A stretch of DNA of 64,000 bases, taken from Gammaproteobacteria bacterium 42_54_T18. Lineage in GTDB: Bacteria > Pseudomonadota > Gammaproteobacteria > Pseudomonadales > Ketobacteraceae. The notes below the pieces were generated by a model that saw nothing but the letters and a program-made list of their open reading frames with translations, had not been told where the DNA came from and made no database searches. This document shows positions 28,147 through 36,765 of this stretch, piece by piece. The stretch lies in assembly GCA_002163245.1 (NCBI GenBank), contig MAAL01000021.1:123677-187676 (forward strand). Reading direction: 5' to 3'. How positions within the stretch are numbered: position 1 is the first letter of the stretch; every line of letters begins with the position of its first letter. The translations under genes and the position numbers were made by a program.

Positions 28147-28696
28147 TGATCACCTCCTTAGTCGATGCTCTGCCAGTTCTAACAATGCTTATTAAAATGC
28201 CTTCGGAATCTACACTGTGATTACAAACAACAAATTTAGCTGTTGCTGCAGCAGTAGTTGTTGGGGGTTTGGGGAGCAGCATGCCGTTTTTATCAAAGCT
28301 AATATAGGTTGTGGTTGTGGTATCACCGGTGATGCGGATTGATGGGCTGGTTTCGGCATCAGATCGTAACCTTTGATTGGTACAGGTATCTGAATATGCG
28401 GTGTACCCCCTTTCATCTGTAATATCACAGTCGGCGTCAAAAAGTGTATTGGTATATATTTCCCAGCCCTCCGTCCATGATTTAGACGAGCCGTTGGTTT
28501 TTAATGTAACGGTTAGTCTGCGTTTAATTGCTTCGCCACGAGCATACCGAAGTGCCCCTAATAACCGATTAGCCTCAGACGGCCTGGCATTGTTCTCAAC
28601 CATGGATTTCATCGCTGGTGCAGCCGCTGCAACTAAGACAGCAGCAATGCTCAGCGTGACCATTAATTCAATTAAGGAAAACCCTTTGTTGGACAT
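28127..28696 (-). CDS. fimT: Type IV pilus minor pilin FimT/FimU (GspH family)
   Basis: 189 residues. Leader MSNKG and mature start FSLIELMVTLSIAAVLVAAAAP, with the typical ARPSEANRLLGALRYARGEAIKRR helix of GspH/FimT proteins. Cysteines at CDITDE and near the C-terminus (FVVCNHS, SGNCAP) are probable disulphides. It is the first gene of the minor pilin operon, transcribed away from rpoH. P. aeruginosa calls its member of this position fimU, and I cannot tell FimT from FimU by sequence alone. Confidence 0.88.
   Translation of the reverse strand: MSNKGFSLIELMVTLSIAAVLVAAAAPAMKSMVENNARPSEANRLLGALRYARGEAIKRRLTVTLKTNGSSKSWTEGWEIYTNTLFDADCDITDERGYTAYSDTCTNQRLRSDAETSPSIRITGDTTTTTYISFDKNGMLLPKPPTTTAAATAKFVVCNHSVDSEGILISIVRTGRASTKEVISGNCAP
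28147..28160 (-). promoter_or_regulatory. Unusually complete Shine-Dalgarno site of pilV
   Basis: Directly before the pilV GTG the minus strand reads TAAGGAGGTGATCA. Its first 13 bases are the exact complement of the canonical 16S rRNA 3' end (GATCACCTCCTTA). Few natural genes pair over the whole anti-Shine-Dalgarno tail. It lies within the last codons of fimT. It may offset the GTG start and internal position. Confidence 0.85.
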
Positions 28697-28901
28697 CTAA
28701 ACCAACTCCATCTCAGAAATGTATTAACTTGTTACATTTACTGTAGGCAAGCGTGAGCAAAAAAAGTACTCAATTTAGATGAGCGGTAGCAATCATTGGA
28801 TGATTGATTGTTTTTTGAGTGCTGATAATTCGATCACTTATCTGGTTATAAAATAATCGAATATAGGTGGGTAGAGAATGATAATTTTGCATCTAACAGC
28901 T

Positions 28902-28930
28902 TTGACATGCTGGACATAATATGTCATAAA
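28902..28930 (+). promoter_or_regulatory. Candidate sigma70 promoter upstream of rpoH
   Basis: A perfect TTGACA (28902-28907) is followed after 17 bases by CATAAA (28925-28930), a 4/6 -10 match. It lies about 140 bases before rpoH in the 374-base fimT-rpoH gap. The rest of this gap holds the minor-pilin operon's upstream region, with a CAATCAT-TGG-ATGATTG inverted repeat at 28790-28806, and the CIRCE element. No RNA gene is visible. Confidence 0.5.
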
Positions 28931-29016
28931 GGGATTCATTCTTAATAGATTAATGGGCATAGGGCGCATTAAAATTATTAAGAATTGTTTGGTAGCTTAG
29001 GGAACCACTACCAGCA

Positions 29017-29043
29017 TTAGCACTCTTAAAAGAAGAGTGCTAG
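29017..29043 (+). promoter_or_regulatory. CIRCE element (HrcA operator) in front of rpoH
   Basis: TTAGCACTC (29017-29025), nine bases TTAAAAGAA, then GAGTGCTAG (29035-29043). The CIRCE consensus is TTAGCACTC-N9-GAGTGCTAA, so 17 of 18 defined bases match and the spacer is exactly nine. HrcA binds this as a dimer to repress heat-shock genes such as groESL and dnaK. The element ends 27 bases before the rpoH ATG, so it may act in the promoter or the 5' leader. Confidence 0.9.
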
Positions 29044-29070
29044 ACTCAATCAGAGTTCTTGGAGGACACT

Positions 29071-29928
29071 ATGAATAATGCGTTACAACCAGCCATGATC
29101 GCCGCACCTGGTGCGAATATCGAAGCTTACCTACATGCTGTAGGAGGCGTTGCGATCTTAACGCCAGAGCAAGAGCGAGAGCTGTCTGAGCGTTATTTTT
29201 ATCACGAAGATGTTGATGCTGCCCGTCAGCTAGTACTTGCTCACTTGCGGTTTGTTGTGCATATCGCCAAGAGCTATTCAGGTTATGGATTGCCTCAATC
29301 GGACCTTATCCAAGAGGGTAACGTCGGCTTAATGAAGGCTGTAAAACGTTTTGACCCTGAAGTGGGTGTACGTTTGGTTTCCTTTGCTGTGCATTGGATT
29401 AAAGCTGAAATTCATGAATATGTATTACGAAACTGGCGAATAGTGAAGGTTGCGACAACTAAAGCGCAGCGTAAATTGTTTTTTAACTTACGAAGCCAAA
29501 AGAAACGCCTTGGTTGGATGAATTCCACTGAAATTCAAGCAATTGCTGATGATTTAGGTGTTAGTGTCAAAGATGTTCGCGAGATGGAGGGGCGTTTATC
29601 CGCTCATGATGCGACGTTTGATGCTCCAACGGATGCTGATGACGAGCATGTAAGTCACCATCCAGTGCATTATTTGGAATCTGCTACGGAAGATCCTGCA
29701 CTTAAGTTAGAAAATGATAACTGGGCAGAAAATAGCAACAACAAGTTATACGATGCCATGGCTAATCTTGATGAGCGTAGTCAGGATATTTTACAAAAAC
29801 GCTGGTTTACTGATGAAAAATCAACATTACATGAGCTAGCGGCAGAATATAATGTGTCAGCGGAACGAATCCGTCAGTTAGAGAAAAATGCTATGAAGAA
29901 AATGAAGGCGGCGATGTTAGAGGCGTAG
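29071..29928 (+). CDS. rpoH: RNA polymerase heat-shock sigma factor RpoH (sigma32)
   Basis: 285 residues. Sigma region 2 ([39 protein letters not shown]) is followed by the RpoH-box segment with QRKLFFNLR, which separates RpoH from RpoD and RpoS. Region 4 has [23 protein letters not shown]. The ATG at 29071 has GGAGG five bases upstream; a TTG at 29059 is part of that site. The protein directs transcription of chaperone and protease genes. The CIRCE operator upstream adds a likely HrcA control. A strong terminator follows. Confidence 0.97.
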   Translation: MNNALQPAMIAAPGANIEAYLHAVGGVAILTPEQERELSERYFYHEDVDAARQLVLAHLRFVVHIAKSYSGYGLPQSDLIQEGNVGLMKAVKRFDPEVGVRLVSFAVHWIKAEIHEYVLRNWRIVKVATTKAQRKLFFNLRSQKKRLGWMNSTEIQAIADDLGVSVKDVREMEGRLSAHDATFDAPTDADDEHVSHHPVHYLESATEDPALKLENDNWAENSNNKLYDAMANLDERSQDILQKRWFTDEKSTLHELAAEYNVSAERIRQLEKNAMKKMKAAMLEA

Positions 29929-29983
29929 GTACTTGTTATCAATAGCATTTTATTAATGCAGTAAATGTGATGATAGATAATCT

Positions 29984-30015
29984 AAAAGGCTAATCGGTAT
30001 GATTAGCCTTTTTTT
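29984..30015 (+). terminator. Rho-independent terminator of rpoH
   Basis: AAAGGCTAATC (29985-29995) and GATTAGCCTTT (30001-30011) form a perfect 11-base stem around the five-base loop GGTAT. The 3' arm runs into a T-tract of seven (30009-30015). This is a textbook intrinsic terminator and ends the rpoH transcript 56 bases after the stop. Confidence 0.95.
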
Positions 30016-30032
30016 GTGGATATTAAACAGAT

Positions 30033-30422
30033 ATGAATAAAGTACAGGGGATTCGTTGGATAGCTGTTGGTTCAATGGTGCTGGCAATGGCAGTGGTGCT
30101 GGGGGCATTTGGCGCCCACGGTCTTAAAGATGTGTTATCAGAAAGTCGAATGGCGGTGTACCAGACTGCAGTGCAATACCATTTCTATCACGGTTTTGGA
30201 TTAATGTTAGTAGGGCTGGTAATGAGCTCGCTGCCAGATGTTGGATTGCGTTGGGTTCCGAGGTTGTTATTGCTAGGGCTGGTATTATTTTCGGGTAGTT
30301 TATATGCTTTGATACTTCTTAACTTGGGATGGTTAGGTGTTGTTACACCTATTGGAGGCCTTTCATTTATTGCTGGTTGGGTGCTGTTGGCGGTAGTCTT
30401 GTGGAAACAAAGTAAGAATTAA
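30033..30422 (+). CDS. DUF423 family membrane protein
   Basis: 129 residues with four predicted membrane helices (about 8-28, 48-66, 73-95, 102-124). The motif VVLGAFGAHGLKD and the AVQYHFYHGFGLM stretch are the DUF423/YgdD signature. No biochemical role is established for the family. It starts 17 bases after the rpoH terminator, so it needs its own promoter. The order DUF423 then thiS-thiG is not obviously functional. Confidence 0.85.
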   Translation: MNKVQGIRWIAVGSMVLAMAVVLGAFGAHGLKDVLSESRMAVYQTAVQYHFYHGFGLMLVGLVMSSLPDVGLRWVPRLLLLGLVLFSGSLYALILLNLGWLGVVTPIGGLSFIAGWVLLAVVLWKQSKN

Positions 30423-30535
30423 GCAGTATTTAGGTTTTTTTACGTATTATTCGCGAATAGTTCGATGAATTGTTTGCGCTAAACCCTGTGTTTCCGCGAA
30501 AATAGCCCGTTCTTTGAATGAATAGGAATTGACCT

Positions 30536-30736
30536 GTGAATGTACATGTTAATGGCAAAGTAGAGTCATTGCCTACAGATTGTTCTATCACAATATTGAT
30601 AGAACAGATGGATTTAGTGGGGAAGCGTATTGCTGTGGAATTAAATCTCGACATTGTTCCTAAGAGCGAGCACCTCCAAACCCAATTAAAAGAAGGTGAT
30701 GTTGTTGAAATTGTCCATGCTATTGGCGGTGGATAA
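30536..30736 (+). CDS. thiS: Sulfur carrier protein ThiS
   Basis: 66 residues of ubiquitin-like fold ending in the diglycine tail AIGGG. The tail is adenylated and thiocarboxylated to deliver sulfur for the thiamine thiazole ring. VNGKVESLPTDCSITILIEQMDL and VEIVHAIGGG match the family. The start is GTG with AGGA about nine bases upstream. thiG follows after 71 bases. I see no TPP riboswitch upstream; the gap before it contains only a 12-base palindrome TATTCGCGAATA (30448-30459). Confidence 0.94.
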   Translation: MNVHVNGKVESLPTDCSITILIEQMDLVGKRIAVELNLDIVPKSEHLQTQLKEGDVVEIVHAIGGG

Positions 30737-30807
30737 AAGATTGAAAGTCACCTAAGAGCAGCGTTAAGACGCTATTTTGAAGCTGAGATAAGAGTTAAGG
30801 TAAAACT

Positions 30808-31590
30808 ATGACAGACAGTAAAATAACAATTGCGGGTGTTGAGTATGGGTCGCGATTGTTAGTGGGTACCGGCAAATATAAAGATATGGCAGAAACCGCC
30901 GAGGCAATAGCCGCTAGTGGTACAGAGATTGTAACCTTCGCTGTCCGCCGTACAAATCTAGGCCAAAATGCTGATGAACCCAGCTTGCTGGATGTTATTT
31001 CACCTGAAAAATATACGTTATTACCGAATACCGCGGCATGTTATACCGCAGATGACGCTGTTAGAACGTGTCGTTTGGCCCGTGAGTTATTAGATGGCCA
31101 TGATTTGGTGAAGTTAGAAGTGTTGGGTGATGAGAAAACTTTATTCCCCAATGTGGTGGAAACCTTAAAAGCGGCAGAAACGCTAATCAACGATGGTTTT
31201 AAGGTGATGGTATACACCTCAGATGATCCAATTATTGCGAAACAACTGGCGGAAATGGGTTGTGTTGCGGTGATGCCTTTAGCAGCACCCATCGGTAGCG
31301 GTTTGGGGATACGAAACCCACACAATATTCGTATGATTTTGGAAGATGCCACAGTGCCGATTATTGTGGATGCCGGGGTCGGTACTGCATCTGACGCTGC
31401 TATAGTGATGGAGCTAGGATGTGATGGTGTGCTGATGAATACAGCCATTGCTGCTGCACAAAAACCTGTGTTGATGGCTTCAGCCATGAAAAAAGCAGTA
31501 GAGGCAGGGCGCGAAGCCTTTTGTGCTGGGCGTATGCCTCGAAAAATGTATGCTAGCGCATCATCCCCTATTGATGGAACTTTCTTTTAG
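30808..31590 (+). CDS. thiG: Thiazole synthase ThiG
   Basis: 260 residues of TIM-barrel type. The Schiff-base lysine is K102 in [17 protein letters not shown]. ThiG joins deoxyxylulose phosphate, dehydroglycine and ThiS sulfur into the thiazole phosphate of thiamine. Other conserved blocks are [31 protein letters not shown] and [29 protein letters not shown]. An AAGG precedes the ATG. Confidence 0.97.
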   Translation: MTDSKITIAGVEYGSRLLVGTGKYKDMAETAEAIAASGTEIVTFAVRRTNLGQNADEPSLLDVISPEKYTLLPNTAACYTADDAVRTCRLARELLDGHDLVKLEVLGDEKTLFPNVVETLKAAETLINDGFKVMVYTSDDPIIAKQLAEMGCVAVMPLAAPIGSGLGIRNPHNIRMILEDATVPIIVDAGVGTASDAAIVMELGCDGVLMNTAIAAAQKPVLMASAMKKAVEAGREAFCAGRMPRKMYASASSPIDGTFF

Positions 31591-31644
31591 TACCGCCTGC
31601 TTTTAGCATTGCGAACAAAAAGTGGTTGGAGAAATATTGTTAAC

Positions 31645-32427
31645 ATGAAGTCAGTAACAGATAAAGCCGGGTTGTTAGGCCAAAAAACATCAGAATCTGC
31701 AGTGATTGAAATGGATATAGATATAGACGGTGTAGAAAAACCTCGACGTATTCGAAGTTTTGTACGTCGTCAAGGTCGTTTAACAGAAGGCCAACAACGA
31801 GCGTTGGATGAGTATTGGTCTCAGTATGGCTTAACGCTGGACTGTGGAATGTTAAATTTCACTGAGGTATTTGGACGTGATGCCCCGGTGATACTGGAAA
31901 TAGGTTTTGGGAACGGTAGTTCGTTGGTAGCAATGGCAAAAAGCCAACCAGAAAAAGACTTTATAGGTATTGAAGTGCATAAACCTGGTGTTGGTTCATT
32001 AATTAATGAAGCACAGACGCAAGGGGTTAATAATATCCGTGTTTTTCACGAAGATGCTATTGAAGTGCTAGCCTCCTGTATTCCGGAAAAAAGTTTGATG
32101 GGTTTTCAGTTGTTTTTCCCTGACCCTTGGCATAAAACGCGCCATAATAAACGTCGTATTGTGAAGCCTGAATTTATCCATACTATTCACGCTAAACTTA
32201 AACGTGGTGCAACGATACATATGGCGACAGATTGGCAACACTATGCCAAACAGATGTTACAAGTGATGAATGCCGATAGTGCTTTTATCAATAGTGTGTC
32301 AAAAGCAGATATAGAAACCACAGGAGGCTATGCGCCGCGCCCTGACTACCGTCCTAAGACAAAATTTGAAACGAGAGGTGAGCGTTTGGGCCACGGCGTG
32401 TGGGATTTGATTTTTGTGAAGTGTTAA
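31645..32427 (+). CDS. trmB: tRNA (guanine46-N7)-methyltransferase TrmB
   Basis: 260 residues from the ATG at 31645. The SAM loop is LEIGFGNGSSLV, and the catalytic region is FFPDPWHKTRHNKRRIV. The C-terminal TKFETRGERLGHGVWDL is typical of TrmB, which makes m7G46 in tRNA. A frame extending to a TTG at 31609 adds 12 residues without family support. It lies 54 bases after thiG, as in Pseudomonas. Confidence 0.95.
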   Translation: MKSVTDKAGLLGQKTSESAVIEMDIDIDGVEKPRRIRSFVRRQGRLTEGQQRALDEYWSQYGLTLDCGMLNFTEVFGRDAPVILEIGFGNGSSLVAMAKSQPEKDFIGIEVHKPGVGSLINEAQTQGVNNIRVFHEDAIEVLASCIPEKSLMGFQLFFPDPWHKTRHNKRRIVKPEFIHTIHAKLKRGATIHMATDWQHYAKQMLQVMNADSAFINSVSKADIETTGGYAPRPDYRPKTKFETRGERLGHGVWDLIFVKC

Positions 32428-32484
32428 TTACATGTTTAAACGGTATGTTGATTTTTAATAATAATAATGAAGTAACAGCAGAAA

Positions 32485-32504
32485 AACCTCAATTTATAGA
32501 GGTT
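32485..32504. repeat. Small hairpin between trmB and the next gene
   Basis: AACCTC (32485-32490) and GAGGTT (32499-32504) form a six-base stem with an eight-base AT loop, followed by ATTTAAATA. It could end the trmB transcript weakly or form part of the leader of the next gene. Confidence 0.3.
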
Positions 32505-32513
32505 ATTTAAATA

Positions 32514-32529
32514 GCATCGTTAACGATGC
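32514..32529. promoter_or_regulatory. 16-base perfect palindrome, candidate operator
   Basis: GCATCGTTAACGATGC is fully self-complementary. It lies 25 bases before the ATG of the 986-residue envelope protein, upstream of its GGGGAG ribosome site. The length and symmetry suit a dimeric regulator or a small hairpin in the leader. The binding protein is unknown. Confidence 0.45.
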
Positions 32530-32553
32530 ATTGCTGCTTGGGGAGAAAAGAAT

Positions 32554-35514
32554 ATGAGATCTACATTGATGCTTCAATCATCGGGTTATTTTTGCGTATT
32601 GCGAAAGTTTATTTCGTTAAGTGTAATCCTATGTTGTTTATTAGTGAGCAATGTTTTTGCTCATACTCCCATTGACCCTTCTGTTGGTGCTCCAGATCCG
32701 TTTATGGCTTGGAAAACATTGGAGACCGAGCATTTTCGTATTAATTATCAAGCAGAGCATCATGCTTATGCACAAAAAATGGCAGCAACCGCTGAGCAAG
32801 TTCATGAGAAAACGACAGTATGGATGAACTGGGTACCAAAAGATAAAACAGAAATAGTGATTAACGATAATTTTGATGGTTCTAATGGTGGAGCATCATC
32901 ACTACCCTATAATCGTTTTTTTATTTTTATGAATACACCAACTGAAGGTGAATTGCAGGATCACGGTGCTTGGTTGGAATTGGTGTTTACTCACGAGTAT
33001 ATTCATATCCTTCATTTAGATCAGGCAACCGAGTTACCAGGTCTTGTTCGAAACGTATTTGGCCGTTTGTTTTTGGCATTTCCTCAAATTTTTAATCCAA
33101 AATGGATCACTGAAGGATTAGCGGTATACGGTGAAACGGAAAAAGATAAGGGTTTTGGTCGAGGCCAAGGAGTAATTTATCATGCGATGATGCGAGAAGA
33201 GGTTGCCAACGGCTTGCGATCTTTGTCTGAGTTAAGTTATCAGGGCTACCGTAGTACCGATTGGCCTTCGGGGCAGGTATATGTGTATGGGTATTATTTT
33301 TTCGAATATCTAGAAAGTCGATATAGTAGGAAAGATATAGTTCGATATATCCAAAATTGGAATAAAAATATTATTCCTTGGCGTATGGATAACCGTTCAG
33401 CACAGGTGTTTGGTATGTCAGCAAAAACACTGTGGATGGATTATCAGCAGTATTTGGAGAAAAAATTTCGACCAGAAATTCTAGCGTTAAAAAAACAGCG
33501 TGAAAATACGTCCTGGCAAACAGGTACAAATCGAGAGCATAGCAATCCAAAAATCACAGGAACAGGTGAATTATATTTTTACCAGAATAACGGGAAAATA
33601 GAATCGAGCATTGAGCGTATTGATACTAATCAACAGCAACATAGGGTTGCAACGGTCCACGGGTTTAGCCAATTTGATTGGCATGACAAACAAGGGATAT
33701 TATTATCACGTCTAGAAATTTGCGATAATACCAATATCTATGCAGACCTTTATCATTGGAATAGTAACATCAAGGAATGGGATCGTTTGACGCAATGTGG
33801 ACGTTATCCACGAGTTGCTTGGCGATCTGATGGAAAGTACATTGTTGCAGTACATGTTGAGAAGGGACGAACAAACCTTGAGTTACTTGATGGCTCTGGA
33901 AAAATGAAGGTAAAATTACCTGCCTTACCCGACGGTGATACTATTGGTGATGTCGATTGGTATGTTCCCGCGAGCGAACTGCCTGTTGAAGGAAAAGGTG
34001 TAGCTAATAGCGGTGTTATTGTTGCTGCTATTAAAAGAAAACAGACAGGTTGGAATTTGGAATTGTTAGATGTTAACCACCAGCAATGGAAAGTGTTAAC
34101 ACGTAATGGTGACGTAGAATCAAAACCACAGTTTAGTGCTGATGGTAAGTATGTTTATTTCTTATCGGATCGTGAGAATGGGCAAAATGTGCGAAAACTG
34201 GTGTTAGAAACCGGTGAAGTATCGACAGTTTCCGATAGTGCCTCATATGTGAGGGCGTTCTCCGCTGAGAATAAACAGATTGCATTGATGGAATATCAAG
34301 CTGACGGTTTTTCTATCAGAACGATTTCTGAATCGTCAGTTTACAATAATAGAGCTAAATCTCAGAGTTATTCGGCGGTATCTAAGCAGCCTCTTAATAT
34401 TCCCTCTTTTGAAAATACACTGTCTGATAAAAAGCGTGAGTTTACCGATATTAAGGACTATAACCCTTGGCCATCAATCAAACCAAGAGCGTGGTGGGCG
34501 GTGTTATTGGCGGATGGAACTGATAATACCTCCATCCAGGCAATTGTTGATGGTTCCGATGCACTGGGTTTTCATCAATGGCAATTTGCGCCTCAGATAT
34601 TTCTTGATAAGGAGGAGCTGGGTGGTGATGCCAGTTATATTTTCTATAACCGTTTAGCGTTATTAGCGTCTAGAAAAGTGGATATTGAACAAGACAGTGA
34701 GCCGGAAAATAACAAGCTAGAAGTTAAAGATATTGAAAATCGTTTTCAGGCAATTTTAATGTTACCGATAAATAATTTTGAACAAAGCTTTCGGGTTCAT
34801 GCTGGTGTTGCGCGAGAGTCGGTGGATCGATATATCGAAAATAACGGTCATCTTGAGGCAGAAGATAATTTATTGGGGGTGTCTTTACAATTCTCAAATA
34901 TAGAATATTACGTGCATTCTATAAGCCAAGAGGATGGTCGCCGTATTAAACTAAACTATGAGCAATACAACACATTTGGTGGTGGTACCTTTGATGGGCC
35001 AGTTGCGACGTTAGATTGGCGTGAATATATCAGTGTGGGTAACAATCATGTGTTGTCGTTGCGTTGGGTGAGAGGTCAAGCAAGTAGTAATGCCAAGCCG
35101 TTTGAATTAGGTGGGAATTTTGATCAATTCGATAGCTTGGCTGGAAATATTGGCTTTGGATTGTCGGACTATGCATTACGTGGTTATGACGGTAGTTCTT
35201 CAAAATTGCGCGGTTCGAGAATGAATTTGTTATCGGCGGAATGGCGAATTCCCTTGGTGGAAGTGTTTAATGGTTGGATGGCCCCGCCTGTCGGGTTAGG
35301 GAAAACAGCAATGAGTGTATTTGTAGATACCGGCAGAGCATCAGGTGGGGGTAATAATGGGCGTTATTACACCGGTGTGGGAGTTGAATTGAAACCAAAT
35401 GTATTGATAGGATTGGATAATTTCTTGTTGGATATGCGTTTAGGGTTAGCACAAGGGTTGGATGACGACCTTGGTGAAACCAATGTGTATTTTTCTTTAG
35501 GTACAAGTTTTTAG
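32554..35514 (+). CDS. Outer-membrane protein: gluzincin-type protease domain, propeller and Omp85-like barrel
   Basis: 986 residues with a signal peptide (cleavage after SNVFA, ~36). Residues ~45-300 look like a peptidase MA/M1-type domain: zinc motif HEYIH (H147, E148, H151) and a candidate third ligand E187 in WITEGLAVYGE. Residues ~325-610 form repeating TolB/PD40-like blades (FSADGKYVYFLSDREN). From ~690 the sequence becomes alternating beta strands with LRGY(DGSSSKLRGS), the hallmark of Omp85-family barrels, and ends in phenylalanine, as outer-membrane barrels do. It may be a barrel that displays a protease on one face. Substrate unknown. The ATG has GGGGAG eight bases upstream. Confidence 0.78.
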   Translation: MRSTLMLQSSGYFCVLRKFISLSVILCCLLVSNVFAHTPIDPSVGAPDPFMAWKTLETEHFRINYQAEHHAYAQKMAATAEQVHEKTTVWMNWVPKDKTEIVINDNFDGSNGGASSLPYNRFFIFMNTPTEGELQDHGAWLELVFTHEYIHILHLDQATELPGLVRNVFGRLFLAFPQIFNPKWITEGLAVYGETEKDKGFGRGQGVIYHAMMREEVANGLRSLSELSYQGYRSTDWPSGQVYVYGYYFFEYLESRYSRKDIVRYIQNWNKNIIPWRMDNRSAQVFGMSAKTLWMDYQQYLEKKFRPEILALKKQRENTSWQTGTNREHSNPKITGTGELYFYQNNGKIESSIERIDTNQQQHRVATVHGFSQFDWHDKQGILLSRLEICDNTNIYADLYHWNSNIKEWDRLTQCGRYPRVAWRSDGKYIVAVHVEKGRTNLELLDGSGKMKVKLPALPDGDTIGDVDWYVPASELPVEGKGVANSGVIVAAIKRKQTGWNLELLDVNHQQWKVLTRNGDVESKPQFSADGKYVYFLSDRENGQNVRKLVLETGEVSTVSDSASYVRAFSAENKQIALMEYQADGFSIRTISESSVYNNRAKSQSYSAVSKQPLNIPSFENTLSDKKREFTDIKDYNPWPSIKPRAWWAVLLADGTDNTSIQAIVDGSDALGFHQWQFAPQIFLDKEELGGDASYIFYNRLALLASRKVDIEQDSEPENNKLEVKDIENRFQAILMLPINNFEQSFRVHAGVARESVDRYIENNGHLEAEDNLLGVSLQFSNIEYYVHSISQEDGRRIKLNYEQYNTFGGGTFDGPVATLDWREYISVGNNHVLSLRWVRGQASSNAKPFELGGNFDQFDSLAGNIGFGLSDYALRGYDGSSSKLRGSRMNLLSAEWRIPLVEVFNGWMAPPVGLGKTAMSVFVDTGRASGGGNNGRYYTGVGVELKPNVLIGLDNFLLDMRLGLAQGLDDDLGETNVYFSLGTSF

Positions 35515-35535
35515 TTTCGTATCGTATTTTTGATT

Positions 35536-35605
35536 ACGTCAACATTTGAGAACATTATTCTAGTATTAAATAAAGAGCTGCAATAATGTATTCAAATGTT
35601 GACGT
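35536..35605. repeat. Long hairpin across the convergent 3' ends of the barrel gene and hemW
   Basis: ACGTCAACATTTGA (35536-35549) is perfectly repeated inverted at 35592-35605. Inside, ACATTATT (35552-35559) pairs with AATAATGT (35582-35589). Together this is 22 base pairs broken by one 2x2 internal loop, with a 22-base apical loop. The 3' part is the coding end of hemW. No T-tract follows either way, so the structure may protect 3' ends rather than terminate. Confidence 0.6.
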
Positions 35606-36765
35606 CCTAACGCCGTTGGTTGCCAGCGTTCGTTTGTTTCAAGCAATAGCCCTAGAGTTGTTGCTTGTTGTAACGGCTGTATAAGTGCTTTTGGTAGTGT
35701 GGCTTGCAATGTCCGTTGGAAAAAATGCTGTTTGCTAATACCTTCGTTTAATCGTAAACCATTCATAAAAAACTCCATAGCACGTTCATCTTCATCAATC
35801 CGCGAGGATGAACTAAGGAATGTCTTGTCTATGGTTCTATTTAAATAATCCGTAGGCATACGTGTTTTTTGATAGCGGATAATTTCTTGGGTATTTCCAA
35901 GGGTGATTTTTCCATGGGCGCCGGCGCCTATACCTAAGTAATCACCAAATTGCCAATAGTTAACATTGTGTAGGCATCGATTCTCCTTTTTTGCATAAGC
36001 AGATATTTCGTATTGTAAATATCCCTGTTCTTGAAGATAAGCTTGTCCAGCCTCCTGAATATCCCACAACGCATCATCTTCAGGTAGGGTGGGTGGTTTG
36101 TTATAAAAAACCGTATTGGGTTCTATAGTAAGTTGATACCAAGAGATATGGGATGGGTTTAGAGCCACGGCTTGGGATAAATCATTTAACGCTTGCTCTG
36201 GTGTTTGATTATGCAAGCCGTACATTAAATCGATGTTAAGTTTATTAAATCCAGCTTGGTGTGCCATTCCTGCTGCTTCTGTGGCTTCATCTTGATTATG
36301 AATTCGACCTAAGTTAACCAACTGTTCTGGTTGGAAACTCTGTACACCAATGGAAAGACGATTTATACCGGCACGACGATAGGCCGTAAACTTTTCTTGT
36401 TCAAAGGTCCCGGGGTTTGCCTCAAGTGTGATTTCTGCATTTTCAGCAATGGGAACTATCGCGTGAATACCTATCAGTAAGCGCTCTAGAGCAGAAGCAG
36501 ATAACAAGCTGGGTGTACCACCACCAAAAAATAGTGTTTCTATATTACGACCTTGCACGAAGGGAAAATCGGTTGTCAAATCTTCTAATAAGGCGTCAAT
36601 GTAGGCGTTTTCGGGAAACCCGGGTTGTGAAGAGGTCGCTTCTTTTGTTTGGTGACTGTTAAAATCACAATAAGGACATTTACGAATACACCAAGGTATA
36701 TGAATATAAAGTGATAGGGGAGGTAGTGCCTCTAGTGTGAGGGTTGTTGTTTCAGTAGTTTTCAA
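35566..36765 (-). CDS. hemW: Heme chaperone HemW (radical SAM)
   Basis: 399 residues. The radical-SAM cluster motif is C26xxxC30xxC33 in YIHIPWCIRKCPYCDF. LFFGGGTPSLL and NRLSIGVQSFQPEQL mark the HemN/HemW group. The HemW type lacks the oxygen-independent coproporphyrinogen oxidase extension and is thought to carry heme. The start is TTG, overlapping the rdgB stop (TTGA), so translation is probably coupled. No good ribosome site is visible. Confidence 0.93.
   Translation of the reverse strand: MKTTETTTLTLEALPPLSLYIHIPWCIRKCPYCDFNSHQTKEATSSQPGFPENAYIDALLEDLTTDFPFVQGRNIETLFFGGGTPSLLSASALERLLIGIHAIVPIAENAEITLEANPGTFEQEKFTAYRRAGINRLSIGVQSFQPEQLVNLGRIHNQDEATEAAGMAHQAGFNKLNIDLMYGLHNQTPEQALNDLSQAVALNPSHISWYQLTIEPNTVFYNKPPTLPEDDALWDIQEAGQAYLQEQGYLQYEISAYAKKENRCLHNVNYWQFGDYLGIGAGAHGKITLGNTQEIIRYQKTRMPTDYLNRTIDKTFLSSSSRIDEDERAMEFFMNGLRLNEGISKQHFFQRTLQATLPKALIQPLQQATTLGLLLETNERWQPTALGRQHLNTLLQLFI

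Noticed and set aside
28720..28840. Repeated ATGATTG/GATTG words upstream of fimT suggesting a repeat array
   Set aside because: Only one short inverted repeat with a three-base gap; too few copies for an array or CRISPR.
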